64,000 bases of DNA. Source: Methylotenera mobilis JLW8 (lineage in GTDB: Bacteria; Pseudomonadota; Gammaproteobacteria; Burkholderiales; Methylophilaceae). Positions 26,498-36,875 of the stretch are shown in pieces. The stretch spans positions 310,001 to 374,000 of the forward strand of contig NC_012968.1 of assembly GCF_000023705.1 (NCBI RefSeq), in the 5' to 3' direction. The translations under genes were made by a program, and so were the position numbers. Every line of letters starts with the position of its first letter. Positions within the stretch are counted from its first letter, which is position 1. Below the pieces are notes generated by a model. The model saw only the letters and a list, made by a program, of their open reading frames with translations, was not told the origin of the DNA and ran no database searches.

Positions 26498-26530
26498 CCA
26501 AAACCCTTTCGGTGTACGAAAGGGTTTTGG
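26498..26530. terminator. Terminator after mlaB
   Basis: A perfect 14-bp stem CCAAAACCCTTTCG / CGAAAGGGTTTTGG with a GTGTA loop, 20 bases after the mlaB stop. It separates the mla operon from the next ABC exporter. The remaining gap to 26679 shows nothing clear. Confidence 0.82.
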
Positions 26531-26678
26531 CGCTTTGATTGAATGTATTTGAACATGGTGTTTTGAGTTGCTTAACTGCATCTACTCTCTTGCTATGGGC
26601 TGAGTGTTGTTTTAGCTATGGGTTGCGCACTTACCTGTTGCTTGCCGATAAATTTAAATTGTTAATCGAAAGTCATTT

Positions 26679-27614
26679 TTGAACCATCCTGCTATACAAA
26701 TTCGTGGTGTGCATAAGCACTTTGGTGCGCTGCACGCCTTAAAAGGCGTTGACCTCACTATCGAGCAGGGTGAGTTTTTCGCCTTGCTTGGGCCTAATGG
26801 CGCCGGAAAATCCACCTTGATTAATATTCTGGCTGGCCTAATCGCGCCAAGTGCTGGCAATATTTCAGTCATGGGTTTTGATGTGCAGCAGCAATATCAG
26901 CAGGCACGCCAGTTGTTGGGGATTGTGCCTCAAGAGTTGGTGTTTGACCCATTCTTTAACGTGCGTGAAATGTTGCGGTTTCAGGCGGGCTATTTTGGGC
27001 TGGGCCGTGAGAATGATCATTGGGTGGATGAGGTGCTGGAAGGTTTGGGCTTGGCTGATAAGGCGCATACCAATATGCGTAAATTATCAGGTGGCATGAA
27101 GCGTCGTGCACTGATTGCACAGGCGTTGGCACATAAGCCGCCAGTGATTGTGTTGGATGAGCCTACCGCCGGGGTGGATGTTGAGTTGCGCCAAATGCTG
27201 TGGGAGTTTATTAAAAAATTAAACCGTGATGGCCATACCATTATTCTGACCACGCATTATCTGGAAGAAGCAGAAACACTATGTAGCCGCGTCGCTATGA
27301 TGAAGCAAGGCCAAATTGTGGCGTTAGATAGCACCGCTAGTTTGCTCAATAAATTTGCAGGTAAGCACTTGCGTTTGACTTTGGGTGAAGTGCAGTTGCC
27401 GCAAGAGGTGCAGAGCCTGGTGCGGCATGTGGAGCGTGGGGTTTATACCTTTGCTTTAACCGATATGATACAGATTGAATCTGTGCTTGCCTCTTTGCGT
27501 GCCAGCGGTATTAAGGTGGCAGATATGCAGTTGAACGAGGCTGACTTAGAGGATGTCTTTTTGTCGTTGGTGGGGAATGCCGCTGCCGAGTCTAAATTAG
27601 TGAGTCAAGCATGA
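26679..27614 (+). CDS. ABC-2 type exporter ATPase (YadG-like)
   Basis: A 311-residue ABC ATPase with Walker A LLGPNGAGKST, signature KLSGGMKRRALIAQA, Walker B VIVLDEPTAGVDVELR and a C-terminal regulatory extension (about 225-311). It pairs with the permease gene whose start overlaps its stop codon. The pair matches the YadG/YadH class; the cargo is not known. The start is TTG at 26679 (MNHPAIQIRGVHKHFG), without an evident ribosome-binding site, so a nearby alternative is possible. Confidence 0.88.
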   Translation: MNHPAIQIRGVHKHFGALHALKGVDLTIEQGEFFALLGPNGAGKSTLINILAGLIAPSAGNISVMGFDVQQQYQQARQLLGIVPQELVFDPFFNVREMLRFQAGYFGLGRENDHWVDEVLEGLGLADKAHTNMRKLSGGMKRRALIAQALAHKPPVIVLDEPTAGVDVELRQMLWEFIKKLNRDGHTIILTTHYLEEAETLCSRVAMMKQGQIVALDSTASLLNKFAGKHLRLTLGEVQLPQEVQSLVRHVERGVYTFALTDMIQIESVLASLRASGIKVADMQLNEADLEDVFLSLVGNAAAESKLVSQA

Positions 27615-28414
27615 TGAGTGATTTAAAACAAAATACAACATACAACGCGGTCTCTGGTTTTAGAGGTCCGTGGACCTTGCTTAAAAAAGAACTATTACGT
27701 TTTTGGCGCGTGTCATTCCAAACCGTGGCGGCGCCGGTAATCACGGCCTTACTTTATTTGCTGATTTTCTCTCATGTGTTGGATAAGCATGTGCAGGTTT
27801 ATGATGGGGTTGCCTATACTGAGTTTCTAATTCCGGGGCTGATTATGATGTCGGTGCTGCAAAATGCATTTGCCAATAGTTCATCTAGCCTGATTCAATC
27901 CAAGGTGATGGGTAATATCGTATTTGTGTTACTCACGCCGCTGACGCATTTGCAATTTTTTCTGGCATTTCTGATTGCTGCCATCATTCGTGGCTTGGTA
28001 GTGGGTTTGTGTATTTATCTGGTGGCAATGTGGTTTGTTGATTTAACGGTGGCTAATCCGTGGATGATCGTCGCTTTTGGCCTGTTAGGTAGTGCGCTGC
28101 TTGGTACTTTTGGCATCATCGCCGGCATTTGGGCCGATAGGTTTGATCAGATGGCAGCGTTCCAGAATTTCATTATCATGCCATTGTCGTTTTTGTCTGG
28201 TGTGTTTTATTCGATACATTCATTGCCGCCATTTTGGCAAAAAGTGTCGCATCTTAATCCATTCTTTTACATGATAGACGGGTTTAGATATGGTTTCTTT
28301 GGCAAAGGTGACGTATCTCCGGCACTCAGTTTGCTCATAGTCGCCGCGTCCTTCCTTGTGTTAGCACTGATCACATTAAAAATGTTAAAATCAGGCTATA
28401 AACTTAGGTCATAA
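27611..28414 (+). CDS. ABC-2 type exporter permease (YadH-like)
   Basis: A 267-residue membrane protein with about six helices and the ABC-2 permease motif (LTHLQFFLAFLIAAIIRG; LGTFGIIAGIWADRFDQMA; LSFLSGVFYSIHSLPPFWQ). ATG at 27611 overlaps the ATPase stop (ATGA); a second ATG follows three bases later. Substrate unknown. The same pair precedes bolA/ibaG and murA in other betaproteobacteria. Confidence 0.88.
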   Translation: MMSDLKQNTTYNAVSGFRGPWTLLKKELLRFWRVSFQTVAAPVITALLYLLIFSHVLDKHVQVYDGVAYTEFLIPGLIMMSVLQNAFANSSSSLIQSKVMGNIVFVLLTPLTHLQFFLAFLIAAIIRGLVVGLCIYLVAMWFVDLTVANPWMIVAFGLLGSALLGTFGIIAGIWADRFDQMAAFQNFIIMPLSFLSGVFYSIHSLPPFWQKVSHLNPFFYMIDGFRYGFFGKGDVSPALSLLIVAASFLVLALITLKMLKSGYKLRS

Positions 28415-28479
28415 TGCTATTGGTTTGAGTGCCAGGTTAAGCAATTTGGCTAGTTGAATAATTTTAAGGTGAGTAACAC

Positions 28480-28731
28480 GTGTTAAGTGCCCAGCAGTTA
28501 GAAACATACATCACGCAAAATTTGGCGTGTGACTATATAAAAGTATTAGGTGATGACGGTACGCATTTTGAAGCGGTAATCGTCAGTCCTGAGTTTGTTG
28601 GTAAGACCATGATTAAGCAGCATCAGTTGGTATATGCAGCCCTGGGCGACAGAATGCGTGCAGAGATTCACGCTTTATCAATGCGGACTTTAACCCCGGA
28701 GGCGTGGTTAAAGTTACAGGGTGGCAACTAA
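28480..28731 (+). CDS. ibaG: BolA-family protein IbaG
   Basis: An 83-residue BolA-fold protein, likely acting in iron-sulfur handling with a monothiol glutaredoxin. It has the BolA core (CDYIKVLGDDGTHFEAVIVS, and KTMIKQHQLVYAALGDRM with the conserved His) and the invariant helix-turn segment IHALSMRTLTPEAW. Sequence is nearer IbaG/YrbA than BolA1. GTG start at 28480, with AAGGTGAG just upstream. The next gene encodes the expected partner GrxD. Confidence 0.9.
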   Translation: MLSAQQLETYITQNLACDYIKVLGDDGTHFEAVIVSPEFVGKTMIKQHQLVYAALGDRMRAEIHALSMRTLTPEAWLKLQGGN

Positions 28732-28791
28732 GGTAACAACTAAAGCTAGCGTGTGTCTAATTGGATGCAAGTGAAGCTAGATGTAAGTGAA

Positions 28792-28817
28792 AAGTTTTGT
28801 AATTAAGTTTTGTAATT
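28792..28817. repeat. Exact 13-bp tandem duplication
   Basis: AAGTTTTGTAATT occurs twice in a row immediately before the grxD ribosome-binding site. The same gap (28732-28827) also holds imperfect repeats of CAACTAA and AAGTGAA words. Confidence 0.7.
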
Positions 28818-28827
28818 AGGATAAATA

Positions 28828-29139
28828 ATGGATACGCAGGAATTAATCAGAAGTCAGGTAACAGGTAACCCAGTAGTGCTGTACATGAAAGGTAGTCCGA
28901 AATTTCCACAATGTGGTTTTTCAAATTTGGCAACGCAAATCCTCAGCGCATGTAATGTAGAGTATGTGGCGATTGACGTGTTGGCAGATCAAAATATACG
29001 TGAGGGTATTAAAGTTTATGCAAACTGGCCAACAATTCCACAGTTGTATGTAAACGGTGAGTTTATTGGCGGTTCAGACATTATGCGTGCCATGTATGAA
29101 AGTGGTGAGTTGCAAACATTATTGAATGCGACCAAATAA
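28828..29139 (+). CDS. grxD: Monothiol glutaredoxin GrxD (Grx4)
   Basis: CGFS-type glutaredoxin that carries or inserts [2Fe-2S] clusters. The 103-residue protein has the active site PQCGFS (Cys29), the glutathione-binding WPTIPQLYVNG and GGSDIMRAMYESGEL. An AGGATAA site precedes the ATG. It stands directly between ibaG, whose product is the classical binding partner, and murA. Confidence 0.95.
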   Translation: MDTQELIRSQVTGNPVVLYMKGSPKFPQCGFSNLATQILSACNVEYVAIDVLADQNIREGIKVYANWPTIPQLYVNGEFIGGSDIMRAMYESGELQTLLNATK

Positions 29140-30405
<1,266 letters not shown>

Positions 30406-30418
30406 AGAAAACTGAATA

Positions 30419-31063
30419 ATGATTACCATAGCACTGTCAAAAGGCAGAATTTTTGAAGAAACTGCACCACTGCTGGCGGCAGCAGGGATTCACGCGGCGG
30501 AAGATCCAGAAGCATCCCGTAAGCTGATTATAGAAACCAATCGCCCTGACGTACGTTTGATTATCGTGCGTGCGACCGATGTACCGACATACGTACAGTA
30601 TGGCGCTGCTGATTTGGGTATTGCCGGTAAGGATGTGTTGGATGAGCATGGCGGTGACGGTTTATATCAGCCCATAGACCTGCAGATTGCGAAATGCAAA
30701 ATGATGGTAGCGGTGCGAGAAGACTTTGATTACTTTGGCTCGATTCGCAGCGGAGCGCGTCTAAAAGTGGTAACCAAATACGTAAAGACAGCGCGTGAGC
30801 ACTTTGCGGCAAAAGGCATGCACGTAGATTTGATCAAGCTGTATGGCTCTATGGAGTTGGGGCCATTGGTAGGGCTGGCAGATGTGATTGTGGACTTAGT
30901 GAGCACTGGCGGCACTTTGCGCGCTAACAAGCTGAAAGCGGTGGAGGAAGTTGGTGATATCAGCTCTAGGCTGGTGGTGAATCAGGCTTCGCTCAAGCTG
31001 AATAGAGACAAGTTGCAGCCAATCATGGATGCATTTCAAACGGCAATCGCAAAAAATAAATAA
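30419..31063 (+). CDS. hisG: ATP phosphoribosyltransferase, short form
   Basis: First step of histidine synthesis: ATP plus PRPP to phosphoribosyl-ATP. The 214-residue protein is the short (HisG-S) form: it has the catalytic domains ([41 protein letters not shown]) but no C-terminal regulatory domain. Short forms work with the regulatory subunit HisZ, which is not in this window. First his gene, 13 bases after murA. Confidence 0.96.
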   Translation: MITIALSKGRIFEETAPLLAAAGIHAAEDPEASRKLIIETNRPDVRLIIVRATDVPTYVQYGAADLGIAGKDVLDEHGGDGLYQPIDLQIAKCKMMVAVREDFDYFGSIRSGARLKVVTKYVKTAREHFAAKGMHVDLIKLYGSMELGPLVGLADVIVDLVSTGGTLRANKLKAVEEVGDISSRLVVNQASLKLNRDKLQPIMDAFQTAIAKNK

Positions 31064-31105
31064 TTTAGGCACCTAAAGTTTAAGTACACAGGGATTTAAA
31101 TAAAC

Positions 31106-31165
31106 AAGGGTTTAGGAAAATACCTAGGCTTTAGGCAAATAAGGTTTCAAATAAGGTTTAGTAAT
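31106..31165. repeat. Degenerate tandem repeat before hisD
   Basis: Imperfect units AAGGGTTTAGGAAAAT, CTAGGCTTTAGGCAAAT, AAGGTTTCAAAT and AAGGTTTAGTAAT run up to the hisD start codon. The hisG-hisD gap (102 bases) holds nothing else apparent. The AAGG of the last units may double as ribosome-binding site. Confidence 0.5.
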
Positions 31166-32461
31166 ATGAAAATTAGACGTTTTTCTACTGTAGATAGCGA
31201 TTTTCAGGCGAACTTAAAAGAGCTACTTGCGTTTGAAACTGCACAGGATGATAGCATCGATGCGGTGGTTGCTAACATTCTAAAAGATGTGAAGCAGCGT
31301 GGCGACGCGGCAGTGCTTGAATACACCAATCGTTTTGATAAGACCAATGCCAGCCAACTCGCTGAGTTGGAGATTGGTCAGGCTGAGTTGCAAGCGGCCT
31401 TAGATGGCTTGCCAGCTGCGCAGCGTGCTGCATTGCAAGCTGCGGCTGACCGTGTAAAAAGCTATCATGAAAAACAGTTGATGAGTTCATGGAGCTACAC
31501 CGAGGCTGATGGCACTCTGCTCGGCCAGCAGGTCACCTCGCTTGACCGTGTAGGCTTATATGTGCCGGGCGGTAAAGCGGCATATCCTTCATCTGTGTTG
31601 ATGAATGCGATTCCAGCTAAAGTGGCTGGCGTACAAGAACTGATTATGGTGGTGCCAACGCCGAATGGTGAGAAAAACCAGCTGGTATTGGCTGCGGCTG
31701 CCGTTTGTGGCGTAGATCGCGTATTTTGTATCGGCGGTGCGCAGGCAATAGGTGCGTTAGCGTACGGTACAGCAACCGTGCCGCAAGTGGACAAGATAGT
31801 CGGTCCAGGTAATGCTTATGTAGCTGCGGCTAAGCGCCGTGTATTTGGCGTGGTGGGGATTGATATGGTGGCCGGTCCTTCTGAAATTCTAGTGATTTGT
31901 GATGGTAAAACCGATCCTGACTGGATTGCGATGGATTTGTTCTCACAAGCCGAGCATGACGAGTTGGCGCAATCTATCTTGTTAAGCCCGGATGCAGCGT
32001 TTTTGGATCAAGTTGCTGCCAGCATTGAAAAGTTGGTAGAGGAAATGCCACGTAAGGACATTATTACCACTTCCTTGACTGACCGTGGTGCCCTAATCCA
32101 TGTGCGCGATTTGGATGAAGCTGCTGAAATCAGCAACTACATTGCACCTGAGCATTTGGAGCTTTCTGTCGAAGAGCCGTTGCCATTCAGCAAAAAAATC
32201 AAACACGCTGGTGCTATTTTTATGGGACGTGACACCTGTGAGGCTTTGGGTGATTACTGTGCAGGGCCTAACCATGTATTACCTACTTCACGTACTGCTA
32301 GGTTCTCCTCACCACTGGGGGTGTATGATTTCCAAAAACGATCAAGTTTAATCATGGTATCTTCTGAAGGCGCACAGGTGTTAGGTAAAGTTGCGGCAAC
32401 CTTGGCCTATGGTGAAGGCTTGCAGGCGCACGCGCGCTCTGCAGAATATCGCCTTAAGTAA
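31166..32461 (+). CDS. hisD: Histidinol dehydrogenase
   Basis: Catalyses the last two oxidations, histidinol to histidine, with zinc and NAD. The 431-residue protein has [17 protein letters not shown], the [15 protein letters not shown] segment, VAGPSEIL, the zinc/catalytic [12 protein letters not shown], and the late EHLEL and GPNHVLPT segments. Length is normal. It follows hisG in the same direction and precedes hisC. Confidence 0.97.
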   Translation: MKIRRFSTVDSDFQANLKELLAFETAQDDSIDAVVANILKDVKQRGDAAVLEYTNRFDKTNASQLAELEIGQAELQAALDGLPAAQRAALQAAADRVKSYHEKQLMSSWSYTEADGTLLGQQVTSLDRVGLYVPGGKAAYPSSVLMNAIPAKVAGVQELIMVVPTPNGEKNQLVLAAAAVCGVDRVFCIGGAQAIGALAYGTATVPQVDKIVGPGNAYVAAAKRRVFGVVGIDMVAGPSEILVICDGKTDPDWIAMDLFSQAEHDELAQSILLSPDAAFLDQVAASIEKLVEEMPRKDIITTSLTDRGALIHVRDLDEAAEISNYIAPEHLELSVEEPLPFSKKIKHAGAIFMGRDTCEALGDYCAGPNHVLPTSRTARFSSPLGVYDFQKRSSLIMVSSEGAQVLGKVAATLAYGEGLQAHARSAEYRLK

Positions 32462-32469
32462 TTCTGGCG

Positions 32470-32504
32470 GCACATGTGGCAGGCAGTTTTGCCGTCACAT
32501 GTGC
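32470..32504 (+). other. Intergenic hairpin between hisD and hisC
   Basis: GCACATGTG (32470-32478) and CACATGTGC (32496-32504) are perfectly complementary, with a further GGCA/TGCC inside. No T-run follows, so it may stabilise or process the mRNA rather than end it. Confidence 0.5.
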
Positions 32505-32597
32505 TACGCCTGGCGCAATCCGTTTGCAGATTGGCTGCATATTCATTAATTTAGCGTTGGGTCATCTGATGACAGAGCGTATGTCTGAAGGTTTATT

Positions 32598-33659
32598 ATG
32601 AGTAAGTATTGGAGCGATGTTGTTCATAAGCTCACCCCTTATGTGCCTGGCGAGCAGCCAAAAATTAATAATTTGGTGAAACTGAATACCAATGAAAACC
32701 CTTATGGCCCAAGCCCTAAGGTGCTCGATGCTTTAAAGCTGGAGGCTGCAGGAACCTTACGTTTGTATCCAGATCCTAATTCCGATGCTTTAAAAGCAGC
32801 TATTGCTGAAGTGCATCATCTGGATAGTAGCCAAGTGTTTGTGGGTAACGGCTCGGATGAGGTGTTGGCGCATGTGTTTCAAGCCCTGTTGAAGCATGAT
32901 CAACCATTGTTGTTTCCTGATATTACTTATAGCTTCTACCCAGTTTATTGCGGGTTGTATGGCATCGACTATCAAACTATTCCGTTGGCCGATGATTTTA
33001 GCATTCGCGTAGAAGATTACAAAAAGCCTAATGGCGGCATTATTTTCCCTAATCCTAATGCGCCAACTGGTATGCCGCTGCCATTGGCGAAAATTGAATG
33101 GCTGCTGCAGCACAATACTGAATCCGTAGTGGTGATAGATGAAGCTTACGTAGATTTTGGTACTGAGTCTGCGGTGAGTCTGATTAATCAATATCCTAAC
33201 TTGTTGGTTACCCATACCTTATCTAAAGCGCGTTCATTGGCGGGCTTGCGTGTTGGTTACGCATTGGGTTCTGCCACGCTGATTGAGGCGCTGATACGTG
33301 TCAAAGATAGCTTCAACTCTTACCCTATTGATAGATTTGCTTCTGCTGGGGCAGTGGCGGCAATGCAGGATGTAGACTGCTTTGAAGCAACCTGCCAAAA
33401 GGTGATCGCAACACGCGAGGCTTTGGTCGCGGATATGCAGGCACTGGATTTTGAAGTGTTGCCATCGGGAGCTAACTTTATTTTTGCCAAGCATAAAGTA
33501 CGCGACGGCGCTGAGTTAAGTGCAAAGCTACGTGAACATAGCATTATCGTGCGTCATTTCAAGTCACCCAGCCGTATTGCACCTTATTTGCGCATTACGA
33601 TCGGAACCGATGAGCAGTCTGTGCTGCTGCTTAAAGCGTTGAGAGCCATATTGAATTAA
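32598..33659 (+). CDS. hisC: Histidinol-phosphate aminotransferase
   Basis: PLP enzyme converting imidazole-acetol phosphate to histidinol phosphate. The 353-residue fold-type I aminotransferase has NPNAPTG (152-158), DEAYVDF (181-187) and the Schiff-base Lys210 in [21 protein letters not shown] lies before the ATG. It is the last gene before the hps insertion that divides the his genes. Confidence 0.95.
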   Translation: MSKYWSDVVHKLTPYVPGEQPKINNLVKLNTNENPYGPSPKVLDALKLEAAGTLRLYPDPNSDALKAAIAEVHHLDSSQVFVGNGSDEVLAHVFQALLKHDQPLLFPDITYSFYPVYCGLYGIDYQTIPLADDFSIRVEDYKKPNGGIIFPNPNAPTGMPLPLAKIEWLLQHNTESVVVIDEAYVDFGTESAVSLINQYPNLLVTHTLSKARSLAGLRVGYALGSATLIEALIRVKDSFNSYPIDRFASAGAVAAMQDVDCFEATCQKVIATREALVADMQALDFEVLPSGANFIFAKHKVRDGAELSAKLREHSIIVRHFKSPSRIAPYLRITIGTDEQSVLLLKALRAILN

Positions 33660-33807
33660 AAAAATGTTGCCTGAAGTCTGGTAAAAGAGACTAGCTAAAA
33701 TACTCAAAGTGCCGCTATGGGCTAGTGTGGTTGTGGATGTTGACTGGGTAAATACGCGAGATCAAACTTTTTATATAGATAAAACATGCAAATTAAGCAT
33801 TAAAAGT

Positions 33808-33837
33808 TTGAATTTTCCCACGAAGTGCGGTTATGAT
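33808..33837 (+). promoter_or_regulatory. Promoter of hps
   Basis: TTGAAT, an 18-base spacer and TATGAT, giving a leader of about 97 bases. An imperfect inverted repeat (AAACTTTTTA .. TAAAAGTTT, 33764-33809) overlaps the -35 box and could be an operator. Confidence 0.5.
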
Positions 33838-33940
33838 AGCGAAATGTGCGTTTTGTGCACAATATAATAATTATTTTTAATCTGTATTTTTAACCTAGGT
33901 AAGTCATTAATCTGATTTATTATTAGTTGGAGGATGTATC

Positions 33941-34618
33941 GTGGCACAAACCCAAATGGCATTAGACTCATTAGATTTCGACGCAACAGTTGCTTTAGCA
34001 ACTAAGGTTGCTCCACACGTGGATATTTTAGAAATTGGTACACCATGCATTAAGCATAACGGTATCAAATTGCTACAAACATTGCGTGCTAAGTTTCCAA
34101 ACAACAAAATCTTAGTTGACTTAAAAACAATGGATGCTGGTTTCTATGAAGCTGAGCCATTCTACAAAGCAGGTGCTGACATTTGTACAGTATTGGGTAC
34201 TTCAGACATCGGTACTATCAAAGGCGTGATCGACGTTGCTAACAAATACGGTAAAAAAGCACAAATTGACTTGATCAACGTTGCTGACAAAAAAGCACGT
34301 ACACAAGAAGTTGCTAAATTAGGCGCGCACATCATTGGCGTGCACACTGGTTTAGATCAACAAGCTGCTGGTCAAACACCATTCGGTGACTTGGCTCTAG
34401 TTGCTGGTTTGAACTTAGGTCTTGAAATTTCAGTTGCTGGTGGCGTTAAAGCTGCTACAACTGCACAAGTACGTGACGCTGGCGCAACTATCATTGTTGC
34501 TGGTGCTGCAATCTACGGCGCTGCTGACCCAGCTGCTGCTGCTGCAGAAATCACTGCAATCGCTCATGGCGGTTCAACTGGTGGTTTGTTCGGCTGGATC
34601 AAAAAATTATTTAGCTAA
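33941..34618 (+). CDS. hps: 3-hexulose-6-phosphate synthase
   Basis: Fixes formaldehyde onto ribulose 5-phosphate to give hexulose 6-phosphate, the entry reaction of the RuMP cycle. The 225-residue (beta/alpha)8-barrel protein belongs to the orotidine-phosphate decarboxylase superfamily: DFDATVALATKVAPHVDILEIGTP at the N-terminus (by position 12-35), active-site DLKTMD (60-65), HTGLDQQAAGQTP, and phosphate-binding VAGGVK and IVAGAAIYGA. A short amphipathic tail (GGLFGWIKKLFS) follows the barrel. GTG start at 33941 with a strong GGAGG. Codon use is strongly biased, as in its highly expressed neighbours tuf and rpl genes. The nearest alternative, keto-gulonate-phosphate decarboxylase, is less likely. 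No phi (hexulose isomerase) gene is adjacent. Confidence 0.94.
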   Translation: MAQTQMALDSLDFDATVALATKVAPHVDILEIGTPCIKHNGIKLLQTLRAKFPNNKILVDLKTMDAGFYEAEPFYKAGADICTVLGTSDIGTIKGVIDVANKYGKKAQIDLINVADKKARTQEVAKLGAHIIGVHTGLDQQAAGQTPFGDLALVAGLNLGLEISVAGGVKAATTAQVRDAGATIIVAGAAIYGAADPAAAAAEITAIAHGGSTGGLFGWIKKLFS

Positions 34619-34638
34619 TCGCTAACTAGTTTGGTAAG

Positions 34639-34668
34639 AAACCCCAGCCTTAAAACTGGGGTTTTTTT
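34639..34668 (+). terminator. Strong terminator after hps
   Basis: The stem AAACCCCAG / CTGGGGTTT is followed by a T-run, 20 bases after the hps stop. It should isolate hps from hisB. Confidence 0.93.
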
Positions 34669-34756
34669 ATTTTATACTTTAAAATCATCATGTAGCTATG
34701 TGTTACAACCTGGTAATGGGTTAAAATGGATGCTGATAACATAAAACATTAGACTT

Positions 34757-35344
34757 ATGCGTAACGCCAAAATTACTAGAAACACCCTAGAAACTCAAAT
34801 TACCGTGAGCATCAATTTGGATGGTACCGGTATCTCTCAATTTAACACGGGTTTAGGCTTCCTGGATCACATGTTAGACCAGATTGCGCGTCATGGCATG
34901 ATGGACATTGAAGTGAATGCCAAGGGTGATTTGCATATTGATGCCCATCACACGGTTGAGGATATCGGCATTACGTTAGGCCAGGCTTTTGCGCAGGCTG
35001 TGGGTGATAAAAAAGGGATACGCCGTTACGGCCACGCCTATGTGCCGTTAGATGAAGCACTGTCAAGAGTGGTGCTGGATATTTCCGGACGCCCGGGGTT
35101 GGAGTTCGGCTGTACTTTCACACGCGCAGCGATTGGTAACTTTGATGTGGATTTAATCCATGAATTTTTCCAAGGCTTCGTGAATCATGCCAATGTCACT
35201 TTGCATATTGATAACTTAAAAGGTCATAATGCGCACCATCAGGCAGAAACCATATTTAAAGCCTTTGGGCGTGCGCTGCGTGTAGCCGTAGAGTTAGACG
35301 CGCGCATGGCGGGAATTATGCCATCCACCAAAGGTAGCTTATAA
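34757..35344 (+). CDS. hisB: Imidazoleglycerol-phosphate dehydratase
   Basis: Dehydrates imidazoleglycerol phosphate in histidine synthesis. The 195-residue protein is monofunctional: it has the two manganese-binding motifs HHTVED (64-69) and NAHHQAET, and FLDHM, but lacks the N-terminal histidinol-phosphatase domain of the E. coli fusion. A separate histidinol phosphatase must exist elsewhere. The ATG has no obvious ribosome-binding site; since the hps terminator lies upstream, a promoter is expected in 34670-34756 but is not clear. Confidence 0.96.
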   Translation: MRNAKITRNTLETQITVSINLDGTGISQFNTGLGFLDHMLDQIARHGMMDIEVNAKGDLHIDAHHTVEDIGITLGQAFAQAVGDKKGIRRYGHAYVPLDEALSRVVLDISGRPGLEFGCTFTRAAIGNFDVDLIHEFFQGFVNHANVTLHIDNLKGHNAHHQAETIFKAFGRALRVAVELDARMAGIMPSTKGSL

Positions 35345-35393
35345 GTCTGCCCAGACCTATCCTTGAAGAGTGACATTCGGCAACATTTAAAAT

Positions 35394-36056
35394 ATGAGCA
35401 CAATTGATATTGCAGTGGTTGATTATGGCATGGGCAACTTACGCTCTGTGTCTAAAGCATTGGAGCACGTTGCTACTACCAAAAATGTAGTAGTGACCAG
35501 TAAGCCTGAAGACGTAGCAAAAGCATCACGTGTTGTCTTTCCTGGGCAAGGTGCTATGCCGGATTGCATCCGTGAGTTGGATGCACGCGGTTTGCGCGGA
35601 GCGGTACTGGAAGCTGCACAAAATAAACCGTTCTTGGGTATTTGTATTGGTTTACAAATGCTGTTTGAGCAATCAGAAGAAGGTAATGCTGCCGGCTTGG
35701 GATTGTTTAAAGGTGGTGTGAAGCGATTCGCGCATGCTGATATGGTCGATAGCCAAGGCGAAAAACTGAAAGTGCCGCATATGGGCTGGAATCAGGTATA
35801 CCAGTGTCAGCATGCAGAAGCTAAGGCCCACGCGCTCTGGCAAGGCATAGAAGATGGTGCCAGATTTTATTATGTGCACAGCTATTATGTGCAGCCTGCT
35901 GATGAGTCGATCATCGAAGGCTATAGCGATTACCCTAAGCGTTTTACCTGTGCAATCGCTAAAGATAATTTGTTCGCAGTACAGTTTCACCCAGAAAAAA
36001 GTGCAAATGCCGGCTTGCAGTTGTTGAGCAATTTCGTCAATTGGTCACCTAGCTAA
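35394..36056 (+). CDS. hisH: Imidazole glycerol phosphate synthase, glutaminase subunit
   Basis: Class I glutamine amidotransferase that supplies ammonia to HisF. The 220-residue protein has the nucleophile Cys84 in LGICIGLQML, with the His/Glu pair in QFHPEKS near the C-terminus, and the start IAVVDYGMGNLRSV typical of HisH. No ribosome-binding site is evident before the ATG; the gene lies 49 bases after hisB. Confidence 0.95.
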   Translation: MSTIDIAVVDYGMGNLRSVSKALEHVATTKNVVVTSKPEDVAKASRVVFPGQGAMPDCIRELDARGLRGAVLEAAQNKPFLGICIGLQMLFEQSEEGNAAGLGLFKGGVKRFAHADMVDSQGEKLKVPHMGWNQVYQCQHAEAKAHALWQGIEDGARFYYVHSYYVQPADESIIEGYSDYPKRFTCAIAKDNLFAVQFHPEKSANAGLQLLSNFVNWSPS

Positions 36057-36124
36057 GTTGGCCTAAACTATATAACCAGCTATTCTCTTTTTAACTTTTT
36101 CGTATATAGAATTTAATTCTCACT

Positions 36125-36865
36125 ATGTTAATTATCCCAGCAATTGATTTAAAAGATGGTCACTGCGTCAGACTTAAACAAGGTTTGATGGAAGAGTCGA
36201 CCGTGTTCTCAGAAGACCCAGGTGCAATGGCTAGACATTGGGTTGATCGTGGCGGCAAGCGTCTGCATTTAGTAGACCTGAACGGCGCTTTTGCAGGTAA
36301 GCCTGTGAACGAGGGCGCAATTAAGTCTATCGTAAGTGCTGTTGGCGGGGAGATCCCAATCCAGTTGGGTGGCGGCATTCGTGACTTAGAGACCATTGAG
36401 CGTTATTTGGATAGCGGTATTGATTATGTGATTATCGGTACGGCTGCGGTTAAAACTCCAGGCTTCTTGCATGAGGCTTGCTATGCTTTCCCTGGGCAGA
36501 TTATGGTTGGCCTAGACGCTAAAGACGGCAAAGTAGCGATTGATGGCTGGTCCAAGCTAACTGGCCATGATGTGATTGATTTGGCGAAGAAATTTGAGGA
36601 CTACGGCGTAGAGTCTATTGTTTATACGGACATTGGCCGTGACGGTATGCTCACCGGTGTGAATATCGAAGCCACAGTAGCGTTGGCGCAAGCATTGACC
36701 ATTCCGGTAATTGCTTCTGGCGGCGTGACGAATTTAGACGATGTTAAGAAGCTGTGTGCAGTGGCCAATGAAGGCATTATCGGCACAATTACCGGCCGCG
36801 CAATTTATGAAGGTACTTTAGACTTTGCGGCAGCACAAAAGCTTGCCGATGAGTTAAGTGCATAA
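36125..36865 (+). CDS. hisA: Phosphoribosylformimino-AICAR phosphate isomerase
   Basis: Amadori isomerase of histidine synthesis, a (beta/alpha)8 barrel. The 246-residue protein has the catalytic [14 protein letters not shown] (Asp near 8), [11 protein letters not shown], and the second Asp in [12 protein letters not shown], and ends with the phosphate-binding ASGGV and GRAIYEG. It precedes hisF by ten bases. Confidence 0.97.
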   Translation: MLIIPAIDLKDGHCVRLKQGLMEESTVFSEDPGAMARHWVDRGGKRLHLVDLNGAFAGKPVNEGAIKSIVSAVGGEIPIQLGGGIRDLETIERYLDSGIDYVIIGTAAVKTPGFLHEACYAFPGQIMVGLDAKDGKVAIDGWSKLTGHDVIDLAKKFEDYGVESIVYTDIGRDGMLTGVNIEATVALAQALTIPVIASGGVTNLDDVKKLCAVANEGIIGTITGRAIYEGTLDFAAAQKLADELSA

Positions 36866-36875
36866 GGTTAAGTGA

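Noticed and set aside
35363-35393. Promoter TTGAAG/TAAAAT before hisH
   Set aside because: The spacer is 19 bases and the -10 touches the ATG, so transcripts would start inside the gene.
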